A program made the position numbers and the translations under genes. A stretch of 64,000 nucleotides of DNA from Candidatus Saccharimonadota bacterium (GTDB lineage Bacteria; Patescibacteriota; Saccharimonadia; Saccharimonadales; Saccharimonadaceae), in NCBI GenBank assembly GCA_030528355.1, contig JAUMZA010000004.1, positions 1 through 64,000 of the forward strand, in the 5' to 3' direction. The notes below the pieces were generated by a model. The model ran no database searches. It had not been told where the DNA came from and was given only the letters and a program-made list of their open reading frames with translations. Below are positions 26,244 through 35,456 of the stretch, in pieces. The first letter of the stretch is position 1. Each line of letters begins with the position of its first letter.

Positions 26244-26804
26244 ATGCGTATTACTTCGACCTCTCAGCACCACCCTGCCCATCGGCAACGACGAAACCTA
26301 CATCTTTCACTTGGTACACAACGGTTTTTAGCTGTGTTTGAAGGGCTAGAGGGCGGCTTTGCAATTAGCACCAGCATTGTTGCTGGCCTGTACTTTGCCA
26401 ATATGCCTCAGCACATTCTCGTCACTACGATTGTAGTTAGCGTATTGGTCAATGGATTTAACGCCGCCTCGGTAAAATATAGCAGCGAACACTACCTTGA
26501 TGAGCTTGATGGCCGAGAAAAACGCAGCCCATTCCGGCATTACTTCATCCCCGCCCTGATTGAATTTTTAGTATACCTTACCATTAGCATGACAACCCTC
26601 GTGCCACTCCTGCTTATTCCAAACACCGCCCTTGCAATCGGTGCACTTACCCTTTCAAACTTGTCGATCTTATTTGCCGCTGGCTGGTGGCGTGGCTATA
26701 TGGTGCGGCTTCACCCCTGGAGAGACGCATTCGAAACCTGCCTGCTAGGAGCGGGCATTATTGCGGTTGGGGCAATCGCTGGCTGGCTACTTTACAGCAT
26801 ATAG
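26244..26804 (+). CDS. VIT1/CCC1-like membrane protein
   Basis: This 186-residue protein has a basic soluble N-terminus of about 25 residues and then a segment FLAVFEGLEGGFAISTSIVAGLYF. It resembles the first helix of the VIT1/CCC1 iron-manganese transporter family (x-D-G-x-x-(D/S)-G). Four more hydrophobic helices follow, which is a usual count for the family. The metal-binding Glu-rich loop between helices 2 and 3 of plant VIT1 is reduced to HYLDELDGREKR. A -10 TATAAT (26232-26237) lies 6 bases before the ATG at 26244; the ATG at 26238 would overlap the -10 edge. Its stop abuts that of the convergent Nudix gene. Confidence 0.65.
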   Translation: MRITSTSQHHPAHRQRRNLHLSLGTQRFLAVFEGLEGGFAISTSIVAGLYFANMPQHILVTTIVVSVLVNGFNAASVKYSSEHYLDELDGREKRSPFRHYFIPALIEFLVYLTISMTTLVPLLLIPNTALAIGALTLSNLSILFAAGWWRGYMVRLHPWRDAFETCLLGAGIIAVGAIAGWLLYSI

Positions 26805-27275
26805 TTACACGGTGACAGTCTGTTCGTAATAGCCATCATGAGCATCTTCTGCCCACACCTGCACCGCACCGCCAAATTGCGAAGGGTTAGCTTTCACGTC
26901 GGCCTTACTCACAAACATATACTCGTCAATTTCTTCTGGCTGTATCTGCACAGGCAATGTGTCGTCATATACCGTATGTGCGATAAACATAAACTGATAC
27001 GACTGCATAATGTCGCTCGAACGGCTAATTGTGCATAAAAACTGTACTTGATGCGGCAACAGCACTATTCCCGCCTCTTCCTCTAGCTCACGCAGAGCCG
27101 CCTCTCGGGGTGATTGCCCAGCTTCAATCCAGCCGCCAGGAAATGACCAGTACGGCTTATAATTTGCCTTTAGCACCAAGGCTTCGCCCTTTGCATTGCA
27201 CAACACCACACCGGCACTGGCTGGGCGTGCCACCTGGGTGTGCAGAAATTCCCGCACTTCTTGTTTGTTATACAT
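26805..27275 (-). CDS. Nudix hydrolase
   Basis: This 156-residue protein has the complete Nudix box GGWIEAGQSPREAALRELEEEAGI split across residues about 48-71: G(x5)E(x7)RE(x2)EE(x)G is intact, so Mg2+ and pyrophosphate chemistry are expected. The flanking strands (VVLCNAKGEALVL, YWSFPGG) are standard. Substrate class cannot be told; candidates are oxidised nucleotides, ADP-ribose or mRNA caps. The start overlaps the stop of RNase Y by one base (TAATG), so it is co-transcribed with the RNA decay enzyme. Confidence 0.93.
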   Translation of the reverse strand: MYNKQEVREFLHTQVARPASAGVVLCNAKGEALVLKANYKPYWSFPGGWIEAGQSPREAALRELEEEAGIVLLPHQVQFLCTISRSSDIMQSYQFMFIAHTVYDDTLPVQIQPEEIDEYMFVSKADVKANPSQFGGAVQVWAEDAHDGYYEQTVTV

Positions 27276-28783
27276 TATTTTGCAAACTCAATCGCACGGG
27301 TTTCACGAATCACGTTAACTTTAATAGTACCAGGATATTGCATGGTACTTTCGATCTTGGTTGCAATATCACGAGCTACCTTAATGGCACTTAAATCATC
27401 GATAAGCTTCGGGCTGACAATCACACGGATTTCACGGCCAGCACTAATCGCATAGGCTTTATCAATCCCCTTAAAGCTGGTGGCCACGTTCTCGAGCTCA
27501 CGCATACGTTCGGCAAAGTTTTCGGCGCTAATATTGCGGGCACCTGGGCGAGCCGCACTGGCCGCATCCACCACCCGCACCACCAGTGCTTCTGGCGTGG
27601 TTGCCTCGATATCATCATGATGCGCCTCAATTGCATGGGCAATTTCTTCGCTCATACCGTATTTGCGAGCCAACTCGGCACCAATATGGTGATGCTTGCC
27701 TTCAACCTTGTGCGTAACCGCCTTGCCAATATCATGCAGTAAGGTTGCAATTTTTACCACACGTACGTTAGCGCCGATTTCTTCAGCAATCATACCAGCG
27801 ATTTGGGCCATTTCGGTACTGTGCTTTAGCACATTCTGCCCATAGCTAGTGCGGAATTTTAGCTCGCCAAGCAGGCGCAGCATTTCTTTTGGAATACCAA
27901 CCACGCCGGTTTCGCGCATGGCATCTTCGCCGGCTTGCTTCACTTCTTTTTCGATCTGCTTTTTGGCTTTGGCAACCACTTCCTCGATGCGGCCTGGGTG
28001 GATACGCCCATCCTTCATTAGCATCTCAAGTGTCAAACGAGCCACCTGACGACGCACTGGGTCAAAGCTCGAGAGCACCACCATGCCCGGCGTGTCATCT
28101 ACCAGTACATCAACGCCGGTTTCGCGCTGAATCGCCTGAATATTGCGACCTTCTTTTCCAATGATGCGACCTTTCATCTCGTCATCGGTTAGCTTCAATG
28201 CCGTCACAGTACGTTCGGCCGTTACTTCGCTACTCATGCGCTCCATGGCGGTTAGCAAAATGGTTTGGGCACGATCTTCGGCATCTTCCATCGCATCATG
28301 CTGCAGCTTATTTACCAGGCCAAGTAGATCATTTTTGATATCACGTTCGGTCATTTGCATCAGCTTTTCGGCGGCTTCGGCCTTCTTGAGCTTGGCGATT
28401 TTTTCAAGCTTTTCTTGCTGACGGACACGAATCTCGCGAATCTCACCCTTTAGTTTTTCAACCTCATCTTCTTCAGCACGCAAACGTTCTGAGCGGCGGT
28501 CAAGATCATCAAGCTTGCGATCGATATGCGATTCACGATCGGCCAAGCGCTGCTCGGTCTTTTTAATTTCGCGGCGCAGTTCGGCCTCTTCCTTTTTGGC
28601 TTCATCAGTAATTGCTAGTGCTTTATCTTTGGCCTTTAGTACAATATCACTGGCTTTATTTTTTGCCTCAGCGATGGTTTGTTCGCTCTTATTTTTGCCC
28701 TGGGTACGCTGAGTATATTCATACGCAAACGCACCGCCTGCACCAATTAACGCACCGGCGCCGAGCAGTATTATCTCTACCAT
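27275..28783 (-). CDS. rny: Ribonuclease Y
   Basis: RNase Y is the membrane-anchored endonuclease that starts mRNA decay in many Gram-positives. The 502-residue protein has an N-terminal membrane helix (IILLGAGALIGAGGAFAYEY), a long coiled coil (residues about 30-190, charged), a KH domain (GRIIGKEGRNIQAIQRETGV) and an HD domain with the metal site (ATLLHDIGKAV, then EAHHDD). Its length is near the usual 510-520. Ribosome site AAAGGAACC precedes the ATG. It forms an operon with the Nudix gene. Confidence 0.97.
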   Translation of the reverse strand: MVEIILLGAGALIGAGGAFAYEYTQRTQGKNKSEQTIAEAKNKASDIVLKAKDKALAITDEAKKEEAELRREIKKTEQRLADRESHIDRKLDDLDRRSERLRAEEDEVEKLKGEIREIRVRQQEKLEKIAKLKKAEAAEKLMQMTERDIKNDLLGLVNKLQHDAMEDAEDRAQTILLTAMERMSSEVTAERTVTALKLTDDEMKGRIIGKEGRNIQAIQRETGVDVLVDDTPGMVVLSSFDPVRRQVARLTLEMLMKDGRIHPGRIEEVVAKAKKQIEKEVKQAGEDAMRETGVVGIPKEMLRLLGELKFRTSYGQNVLKHSTEMAQIAGMIAEEIGANVRVVKIATLLHDIGKAVTHKVEGKHHHIGAELARKYGMSEEIAHAIEAHHDDIEATTPEALVVRVVDAASAARPGARNISAENFAERMRELENVATSFKGIDKAYAISAGREIRVIVSPKLIDDLSAIKVARDIATKIESTMQYPGTIKVNVIRETRAIEFAK

Positions 28784-28870
28784 AGGTGGTTCCTTTCTTA
28801 TCTATATCCCGACTGCCAACAATGCATCTAGTGTCAGCCAATCAGCAATCAAAATACTCATTCAATTCAT

Positions 28871-28892
28871 CAAAAAGATAGCTACGCTATCT
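28871..28892 (-). terminator. Terminator after tsaB
   Basis: A 7-bp stem AGATAGC/GCTATCT (28876-28892) with a 3-base loop is followed on the minus strand by TTTTT. It ends the tsaE-tsaB transcript before the rny promoter region (28784-28870), where nothing else was seen. Confidence 0.6.
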
Positions 28893-28938
28893 ATATATAC
28901 CCATTGTACGCATTTTCTAGGGAAGGTTCAAGTAAAAG

Positions 28939-29328
28939 CTATTTACGCGGTGCAGTAATACGAGCCTCACGGCCATACTCTGGTAGGATGATCTTATCGG
29001 ATTCGCCCGCCTGCAGCCTTTGTAGTGCCCGCACCTGCCAATTATCGCCTGTCACGCCAACAATCGGTGCGTGGCAAGTATCCCCGATAGTATTGATGGT
29101 CGCAATGCCAATTCGCAACCCCGTAAAACTACCAGGGCCACGCAACACCCCCCAGCCAGCCACCTCTTGAATAGCCACCTGATGCCGAGCAAGACATTCT
29201 ATAATATATGCCAGCAGACCCTTTGCCATTTGCCTGTCTGCCTGCCACGTGTATTCGTGCTGCTCGCCATTAGAGTCAACCAGCCACACTCGACACACTG
29301 CTGTACTTGTATCAAGCAGCACGTACAT
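28939..29328 (-). CDS. tsaB: tRNA threonylcarbamoyladenosine biosynthesis protein TsaB, half-length
   Basis: TsaB is the scaffold partner of TsaD in making t6A37 on ANN-decoding tRNAs. The visible N-terminal ASKHA half is clear: MYVLLDTSTAVCRVWLVD opens it, and GVLRGPGSFTGLRIGIATIN carries the family GPGSFTGLR motif. Only about 129 residues are encoded, whereas typical bacterial TsaB has about 220-230, so the second ASKHA lobe is missing. The ending ITAPRK is a clean stop with no frameshift evident. The ATG at 29328 is preceded by GAGGGG inside the end of tsaE, 17 bases of overlap. TsaE is next to it; TsaD is not in the window. Confidence 0.85.
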   Translation of the reverse strand: MYVLLDTSTAVCRVWLVDSNGEQHEYTWQADRQMAKGLLAYIIECLARHQVAIQEVAGWGVLRGPGSFTGLRIGIATINTIGDTCHAPIVGVTGDNWQVRALQRLQAGESDKIILPEYGREARITAPRK

Positions 29329-29779
29329 CTCCATACCCCTCAATCAGTGATGCCAGCTCACCGCCCGCTTGACACTCTATCATTCGCTGCGTTTCGCTAG
29401 CTGCAACCGCCGCAATAGCAATAATAATCCGATCATCCGGCAACACATCAGCCACAATATCCGACCATTCCACCACACTTACCGTGTGCGGCTCGTGAAT
29501 AGATTCGGCAAGCTCATCCGCAATAATGCCAGGTTCGTGCAATCGGTAAAAGTCATAATGCACCAGTCGTCGCCCCCGAGTGCCTTCATACTCACGGCTA
29601 ATGGTAAAGGTTGGACTCTGAATTGTGTCGCTCACACCCAGCCCCTCTGCCAAGCCACGAGTAAACGTTGTCTTACCCGCTCCAACATCACCACGCAGCT
29701 CAAGCAATTCGCCGCCCCGAAGCCGTTCACCCAGCCAGCGACCAAATTGTTTCATGTGCTGTTCATTTTGTATGATCAT
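29312..29779 (-). CDS. tsaE: tRNA threonylcarbamoyladenosine biosynthesis ATPase TsaE
   Basis: This 155-residue P-loop ATPase has Walker A LRGDVGAGKTTFTRG, SPTFTISREYEG (the switch-like motif of the family) and a Walker B-like LVHYDFYRL followed by VVEWSD. It is full length. TsaE regulates the TsaB-TsaD complex in t6A synthesis. It overlaps tsaB and reads divergently from pilB, with a 60-base shared promoter region. Confidence 0.95.
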   Translation of the reverse strand: MIIQNEQHMKQFGRWLGERLRGGELLELRGDVGAGKTTFTRGLAEGLGVSDTIQSPTFTISREYEGTRGRRLVHYDFYRLHEPGIIADELAESIHEPHTVSVVEWSDIVADVLPDDRIIIAIAAVAASETQRMIECQAGGELASLIEGYGDVRAA

Positions 29780-29839
29780 ACCTCTATTATAACACTCTAG
29801 TAAAATTATCCCGTTTGTTCTATACTAAACATAACCGGT

Positions 29840-31621
29840 ATGCATATATCTGACAACACATTTTTGGCAATGGTGGGATTGCACAACACGATCGCACCGG
29901 AAGACATCAACGCGCTACAACGAGAGAGCGAATCTTCAAGGCAGCCGCTACAAACGCTTGCGATTAAACAAAATCTTATTACCGATGAGCAACTCACCCG
30001 CCTCTTTGCCGAATACGCCAGCATCCCCTATATCGAAATCAAACCAAAAGACATCCCCCAGGAGGCACTTGATCGCCTGCCGGAACATATCGCTCGCCAA
30101 TACAATGCCATTGTGTTTCATATTGATGAAATGGGCAAGGTGCACTTGGCCATGGAGGATCCAGATGATGTCGAAGCCGTCAACTTCATCCAAAAACACG
30201 TCGGCAGTAACCTTAAGATTTATGTATGCACCCGAGAAACTATTACTAACGCTCTAGATGCATATCGCACCGATGTCGATAAAGAGCTGGGCGAAATTAT
30301 TAGCGACCAAGACACAACCGATACACCAACAGAATCTGTCCGTGAAGAAGACATTGCCGAAAACTCCCCAATTGCCCGCACTGTTAGCCTGCTACTTGAA
30401 TATGCTGTGCGATCTGGGGCGAGCGACATCCATATTGAGCCACGGGAAACCTACGTCCAAGTACGTTACCGCATTGACGGTGTCTTAAAAGAGACTAACC
30501 AGCTGCCAAAAAACATCGCAAGTGCACTAGTTAGCCGTGTTAAGATTCTTTCTAATCTTAAGATTGATGAACGCCGGGTGCCTCAGGATGGTCGTATTAA
30601 AATTAGACTGGGCGGCCGTAAATATGCCTTCCGTGTCAGCACCCTGCCAATTACCGATGGCGAGAAGGTGGTGATGCGTGTTCTCAACGAATCAAGCGAA
30701 GCGCTGCCGCTAGAAAAACTTGGCTATTGGGGAAAATCGCTCGAAACTATTAATCACGCTTTGGCAGAACCAAACGGTATGATTTTGGTAACGGGGCCAA
30801 CTGGCTCGGGTAAGTCAACCAGTTTGTTTAGCGTGCTATCCCGGCTCAATACACCAGACGTGAATATCTCGACAATCGAAGACCCAGTCGAATATAAAAT
30901 CCCTGGCGTTAACCAAACTCAAACCAACAATAAAGCTGGCATGACCTTTGCAAGCGGACTACGCGCCCTACTACGTCAAGACCCAAATATCATCATGGTG
31001 GGTGAGATTCGTGATGGCGAAACTGCTAACTTGGGTGTGCAGGCAGCCCTGACCGGGCACTTAGTGTTCTCAACGCTGCACACCAATAACGCCGCCACCA
31101 CCCTGCCTCGTCTGCTTGATATGGGCATTGAGCCATTCCTGATTGCCAGCACCGTAAAAGCAGTGGTAGGGCAGCGTCTTGTGCGGCGATTACGCCACGA
31201 AACTCGAGTACAATACGTCCCAAGCGAAGAAGAAAAAGCCACTATGATTAAACTCTTTAATCTTCGCCCCGGGCAAACGTTTGCTCATATTCACGCCCTT
31301 GAACGACAGGCGGCTGCTATGGGTATTGGCGGCAACACGCCGCTCGCCACCAGCGAAACCGGCATTAACTTTTTATGGAAACAAAATGACGAAGATAATG
31401 AAGATGGTGCCCATGGCGGCTTTAAGGGGCGGGTTGGTATCTACGAAGTGCTCGATATGACGGTCAATCTACAGAAGCTCATCACCGCTAACGCTACCGC
31501 TAACGAAATCCAGGATCAAGCAATTCTTGAAGGCATGATTACCATGCAGACTGATGGACTAATTAAAGCACTTCGTGGCGACACCACACTAGAGGAAGTA
31601 ATGCGAGTAACAAGGGAGTAA
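29840..31621 (+). CDS. pilB: Type IV pilus assembly ATPase PilB
   Basis: This 593-residue secretion ATPase contains a GSPII_E N-terminal domain (about 1-150) that may bind PilZ/c-di-GMP-like partners. Walker A GPTGSGKST is at about residues 318-326, the Asp box is STIEDPVEYKI, Walker B is IIMVGEIRDGET and the His box is HLVFSTLHTNNA. The tetracysteine zinc motif common in proteobacterial PilB (CxxC...CxxC) is absent; the region after VVGQRLVRRL has no cysteines. A TATACT box lies 13 bases before the ATG and there is no Shine-Dalgarno site. It heads the pilus operon and powers extension; no pilT retraction ATPase gene is present in this operon. Confidence 0.96.
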   Translation: MHISDNTFLAMVGLHNTIAPEDINALQRESESSRQPLQTLAIKQNLITDEQLTRLFAEYASIPYIEIKPKDIPQEALDRLPEHIARQYNAIVFHIDEMGKVHLAMEDPDDVEAVNFIQKHVGSNLKIYVCTRETITNALDAYRTDVDKELGEIISDQDTTDTPTESVREEDIAENSPIARTVSLLLEYAVRSGASDIHIEPRETYVQVRYRIDGVLKETNQLPKNIASALVSRVKILSNLKIDERRVPQDGRIKIRLGGRKYAFRVSTLPITDGEKVVMRVLNESSEALPLEKLGYWGKSLETINHALAEPNGMILVTGPTGSGKSTSLFSVLSRLNTPDVNISTIEDPVEYKIPGVNQTQTNNKAGMTFASGLRALLRQDPNIIMVGEIRDGETANLGVQAALTGHLVFSTLHTNNAATTLPRLLDMGIEPFLIASTVKAVVGQRLVRRLRHETRVQYVPSEEEKATMIKLFNLRPGQTFAHIHALERQAAAMGIGGNTPLATSETGINFLWKQNDEDNEDGAHGGFKGRVGIYEVLDMTVNLQKLITANATANEIQDQAILEGMITMQTDGLIKALRGDTTLEEVMRVTRE

Positions 31622-31628
31622 TACAGCA

Positions 31629-32858
31629 ATGGCATCATTTACATACGTCGCAAGTAGCACCAAAAGCGGCAAGTTAGTTAAGGGCGATATCGAAGCAAAA
31701 AATCGTGACGAAGCCGCCAGCATCCTATTAAAACAACAGCTCACCCCTATTAATATTAAATCTGCTGATGGAGCAGCGACCGGGCTGGCTGGCCTATTTA
31801 GTGCTAAAAAAGTCAAAACCGATGAGCTAGTTATCTTTACTCGCCAGTTAAGTACTATGATCAGTGCTGGTGTGCCGCTAATTCGCTCACTTAATTCGCT
31901 TGAAGAACACGCCGAAAACCCCGCCTTCAAAAAAGTGATTGAATCCGTCAAAACAGATATCGAAGGTGGTGCCGCCCTAGCTGATGCACTCGAAAAACAC
32001 CCTAGCACTTTTAGCGATATTTATGTCAATATGGTGCGTGCCGGCGAGGCCGCTGGTATTCTCGAAGATGTACTCCGCCGGCTTGCTATGCAACAAGAAA
32101 AAGCGGCCACAATTCGTAAAAAGATTAAAAGTGCCATGACCTACCCAACCGTCCTTGTGGTTATTTCTATTCTGGCATTTTTTGGCTTGATGATTTTCGT
32201 CATCCCCCGCATTGGCGCCATCATCAAAGACCTTGGTGGCCCAGATGCCGAACTACCACTACTTACGCAAGTTATGCTTGGCATTAGCGGCTTTATGACT
32301 TCCTTCTGGTACATCCTGGTTCCATTGCTGGTTGGAGCGGTGATTATGGTAAAGCGCTATCTTAAAACCCCTGTTGGAAAGCAACAGTTTCATCGCATTG
32401 TCCTTAAACTGCCCGCTGTCAGCGTGATTGTAAAAAAGGTTGCAGTAGCTCGTTTTGCCCGCACCTATGCTTCGCTGATTGGTGCTGGCGTATCCGTGAT
32501 CGAAGCACTCTCTATTAGCGGACGAGCTATTGGTAACATACGCTACGAAGAAGTGCTTGCCGAAGCTGGCCAGCGTGTTGAAAATGGCGAACCGCTCTCT
32601 AAAGTAATTGAAGAGCATGAGGACCTATTTCCTTCTATCCTTGCCCAGATGCTTGCCGTGGGTGAAGAGACCGGACAGACCGATAGCGTCTTGGTGAAGG
32701 TGGCAGATTTTTATGAAGAAGAGGTCGATACCGCCATTGAAGGCATTAGTTCTATTATCGAACCAGTCATGATTGTCTTTATGGGTGGCATGGTTGGTAT
32801 TATTGCTGCCAGCGTGATGCAACCAATTGCCAATCTTTCACAAAGCATTAAGGGCTAG
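31629..32858 (+). CDS. pilC: Type IV pilus inner-membrane platform protein PilC
   Basis: The 409-residue protein carries two T2SSF domains: DELVIFTRQLSTMISAGVPL (first repeat) and VARFARTYASLIGAGVSVIE (second). Each is followed by helices, with three membrane segments (around 170-190, 210-235 and 375-400). This is the standard length and layout. It anchors PilB at the membrane and handles pilin insertion. It lies 7 bases after pilB and is therefore in the same operon. Confidence 0.97.
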   Translation: MASFTYVASSTKSGKLVKGDIEAKNRDEAASILLKQQLTPINIKSADGAATGLAGLFSAKKVKTDELVIFTRQLSTMISAGVPLIRSLNSLEEHAENPAFKKVIESVKTDIEGGAALADALEKHPSTFSDIYVNMVRAGEAAGILEDVLRRLAMQQEKAATIRKKIKSAMTYPTVLVVISILAFFGLMIFVIPRIGAIIKDLGGPDAELPLLTQVMLGISGFMTSFWYILVPLLVGAVIMVKRYLKTPVGKQQFHRIVLKLPAVSVIVKKVAVARFARTYASLIGAGVSVIEALSISGRAIGNIRYEEVLAEAGQRVENGEPLSKVIEEHEDLFPSILAQMLAVGEETGQTDSVLVKVADFYEEEVDTAIEGISSIIEPVMIVFMGGMVGIIAASVMQPIANLSQSIKG

Positions 32859-32912
32859 GCAGCAGATTATGCTTATGCTATAATTCTTATATATTCTTGA
32901 GTGGGTAAATCT

Positions 32913-33965
32913 ATGCAGAAATTATTTTATAAAGACAGTTCACTAATCGGGCTTGATATTGGCTCAAACGACATGAAACTTATGGCCATTGCGCCAGATA
33001 AATGGACGGTGCTAGCACACGGTGCAATCGATGTTGATAGCGTAAAAATGCGTAAATCGCTTGATAATGATGGCGAATACCTCAAGCTACGTCTTAAGCG
33101 ACTCCTGCTAGATAAGCTCCACGGCAATCTACCAAGCACCCAAGTCGCAGTTAGCATCCCAACTTCCCGCACCTACTCCCGCACATTCTCTATTCCGGCT
33201 ACTGCGAAAAAAAATCTCAAGGAAGCAATCGAACTAGAGGTAAGCCAGTACATACCCGTACCAATTACACTGCTTTATGTTGATTACGAAATTATCCACG
33301 AAACAAAAGACGCACTTGACGTGTTGGTGTCGGCCGCTCCAAAGGTGGTAGTCGATAATATTATTGATGCTTGCGCACAGGCCGGACTGACTGTTAACCT
33401 TGTCGAGCCAAGCATTAACTCAATCGCTCGTATTTTACAATCTACCGAAAGCGGCACCCTGCCAACTGCCATTATTGATATCGGGTCAGTCACAACCGAT
33501 GTTGCAATTCTCGAAAAGGGCATTATTCGTGTGACTGGCAGTACCGCAACCGGCGGCAATGCCTTTACTCTTAATATCGCAAAAAAACTCAACGTATCAA
33601 TCGAAAACGCACACCAACTAAAAATCCTCAACGGCCTTAACGTTGGCCCACGACAAAAAAAGATTACTGCCGCACTCGAGAGTAATCTAAAAAAGATCTC
33701 GCTCGAGGCAAGGCGAGTTATGCGCTACTACAACGAGCGTGTACAGGGCGAAAAGGTAGAGCAAGTCATTATTGTGGGCGGCGGCAGCAATGTGCCTGGT
33801 ATTGGCGAATACTTCACTAACGAACTAACCATGCCAGCTCGTGTGGCCAGCCCATGGCAACGGCTCAACTTTGGCAAGCTAGAACAACCGGCCAAACAGT
33901 TGCGTCCACGCTACATTGGCGTAGCTGGCGTAGCAACCATTACCAAAGAGGAGGTACTCGAATGA
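32913..33965 (+). CDS. pilM: Pilus assembly protein PilM
   Basis: This actin-like ASKHA protein of about 350 residues contains the phosphate loops SLIGLDIGSNDMKLMAI near the N-terminus and TAIIDIGSVTTDVAILEKG mid-protein, with IIVGGGSNVPGIGEYF at the adenosine-binding end. PilM sits under the membrane and binds the short N-terminal tail of PilN. The ATG at 32913 is chosen over a GTG four codons earlier because GAGTGGG lies about 6 bases before it. A TATAAT box (about 32877-32882) sits in the gap after pilC, so an internal promoter is possible. Confidence 0.94.
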   Translation: MQKLFYKDSSLIGLDIGSNDMKLMAIAPDKWTVLAHGAIDVDSVKMRKSLDNDGEYLKLRLKRLLLDKLHGNLPSTQVAVSIPTSRTYSRTFSIPATAKKNLKEAIELEVSQYIPVPITLLYVDYEIIHETKDALDVLVSAAPKVVVDNIIDACAQAGLTVNLVEPSINSIARILQSTESGTLPTAIIDIGSVTTDVAILEKGIIRVTGSTATGGNAFTLNIAKKLNVSIENAHQLKILNGLNVGPRQKKITAALESNLKKISLEARRVMRYYNERVQGEKVEQVIIVGGGSNVPGIGEYFTNELTMPARVASPWQRLNFGKLEQPAKQLRPRYIGVAGVATITKEEVLE

Positions 33966-34555
33966 TTAATCTACTCCCTACTGAAAATATTCGCCAATTA
34001 CGGGCAGCCCAACAAAATACCCTATTGCTACGCTACGTGATATTTTCTGCCGTTACCCTTGGAGCGGTAGTAATGATTCATCTTACGGCCTTCACTATCC
34101 TAAAGGTGACCGAAAGCCAAGGTAAGGCTGCTGCAGAAGAAAACATGCGTCAAGTCTCGCAGTATAGCGATATACAAAAACGCGCACAAGAATACGCCGC
34201 TAATCTTCAAGTCGCCAAAACACTGTTCGCAAAACACGTACCGTTTACAACTGCACTGCTCAATATTGCTGCAGCTGTGCCAGAAAATGTCATACTTGAA
34301 AATATCGACCTTTCACAGGACGACTCAAAAAAAGCTGTCGTATTAAGTGCTCGTGCAAAATCTTATGATGACGGTATTGCTCTGCGTGATTCATTGAGCC
34401 GCTCAAAACTCGCTAAAGATGTTACTATCGCCTCGCTTATTAATACCGCCGCTGACAGGGGCAACAGCGGAGGCAACGATCCTGCACAAGAGTATCCATT
34501 CACCGTGTCGCTCAACTTAACCTTCACTCCAGAGCTACTAAAGGAGAAGAAATGA
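33962..34555 (+). CDS. pilN: Pilus assembly protein PilN
   Basis: This 197-residue protein begins with MINLLPTENIRQLRAAQ, the PilN-type tail bound by PilM. A membrane helix follows (residues about 26-47) and then a coiled coil and a ferredoxin-like periplasmic domain. The ATG at 33962 overlaps the pilM stop (ATGA) and has GAGGAGG just upstream. It pairs with PilO in the alignment subcomplex of the pilus. Confidence 0.92.
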   Translation: MINLLPTENIRQLRAAQQNTLLLRYVIFSAVTLGAVVMIHLTAFTILKVTESQGKAAAEENMRQVSQYSDIQKRAQEYAANLQVAKTLFAKHVPFTTALLNIAAAVPENVILENIDLSQDDSKKAVVLSARAKSYDDGIALRDSLSRSKLAKDVTIASLINTAADRGNSGGNDPAQEYPFTVSLNLTFTPELLKEKK

Positions 34556-35154
34556 AAAAAGAACTACCCAAACAAGAGCTCACTCCCGTAACACTCAGAC
34601 TAATCCTAAGTCTTGTTCTTGCACTGATTATCGTTGCTCATATTGGCATTACCCTGCTGGGGCAAAAATTCTTGAAAGAAAACTCTGGCGGTGTCACAGA
34701 AGCAATTACGACCGCAAAATCAACCGAAAAAGCACTACGTCAGCTACAAAACGCAAAGGCTGTCCTAGCCCAAAAAGCTAAAACAGTTGAAGCCTCACGT
34801 CACCTGGTTGGCCAAGTCAAAGAAGCTTCCTACCAAAAAGAGGTTATCTACGACCTTATCGCCTATGGAAAGAAGGTAGGTATTGGCGTAAACGGCTTTA
34901 CCTTTACCGGTGCCGAAGGAGCTGGCGGAGCGGCTAGCTCGGGCAGCTCGGTGGCTGGAGTAACCTCTCACAATGTTACAGTAGACTTTGCCTCACCGGC
35001 TGATTACCGTGCCTTCCTAAAGCTGCTCAAATACCTCGAAGGCAACCTCACTCAGGTACACCTAAAAAGCCTGAGTGTCGCACCGCCGGCCGGTGACATG
35101 GATAAAAATTCCATTGCAACACCATCATTAAGTCTGGAGATATTTACAAAATAA
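34552..35154 (+). CDS. pilO: Pilus assembly protein PilO
   Basis: This 200-residue protein has a short basic N-terminus, a membrane helix (LRLILSLVLALIIVAHIGIT), a coiled coil and a C-terminal beta/alpha domain with FASPADYRAFLKLLKYLEGN, the typical PilO-like folding unit. The overlap with pilN is ATGA, and an AGGAGAAG ribosome site lies upstream. Forms heterodimers with PilN in known systems. Confidence 0.9.
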   Translation: MKKELPKQELTPVTLRLILSLVLALIIVAHIGITLLGQKFLKENSGGVTEAITTAKSTEKALRQLQNAKAVLAQKAKTVEASRHLVGQVKEASYQKEVIYDLIAYGKKVGIGVNGFTFTGAEGAGGAASSGSSVAGVTSHNVTVDFASPADYRAFLKLLKYLEGNLTQVHLKSLSVAPPAGDMDKNSIATPSLSLEIFTK

Positions 35155-35432
35155 TGAGCAAGCCACTACACCCTGCACAAAAATTCTTAAATCATCATAG
35201 TTTTGTGGTCTTTGTGGTCACAGCTGCCGCAATGCTAACTATTGTTATCGCTCTTTGCTACAACACCTTCACAGAGGCCACCACGCCAGTTGACGTGGAG
35301 TCAAAGGTGAATGTACCAACCAGCTTTGATGCTGTCACCGAAAAAAAGCTAGAGTCGCTCCACACCCGTAAGGATCAAAACCTAGAAGTTACACTCCCGG
35401 TCGATACCCGTGTCAATCCGTTTGTTGAATAG
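35154..35432 (+). CDS. Small single-pass protein in the PilP position of the pilus operon
   Basis: This 92-residue protein has one membrane helix at about 17-39 (FVVFVVTAAAMLTIVIALCY). A short extracytoplasmic tail ends in a VDTRVNPFVE motif, which recalls the conserved N/D-P-F end of the linker in PilP and GspC proteins. The start overlaps the pilO stop by one base (TAATG). It is too short to hold a PilP beta domain, as expected for an organism without an outer-membrane secretin to contact. The PilP-like role is inferred from position and the tail motif. Confidence 0.7.
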   Translation: MSKPLHPAQKFLNHHSFVVFVVTAAAMLTIVIALCYNTFTEATTPVDVESKVNVPTSFDAVTEKKLESLHTRKDQNLEVTLPVDTRVNPFVE

Positions 35433-35456
35433 TCAATTCCATCGTATACTAGATAT

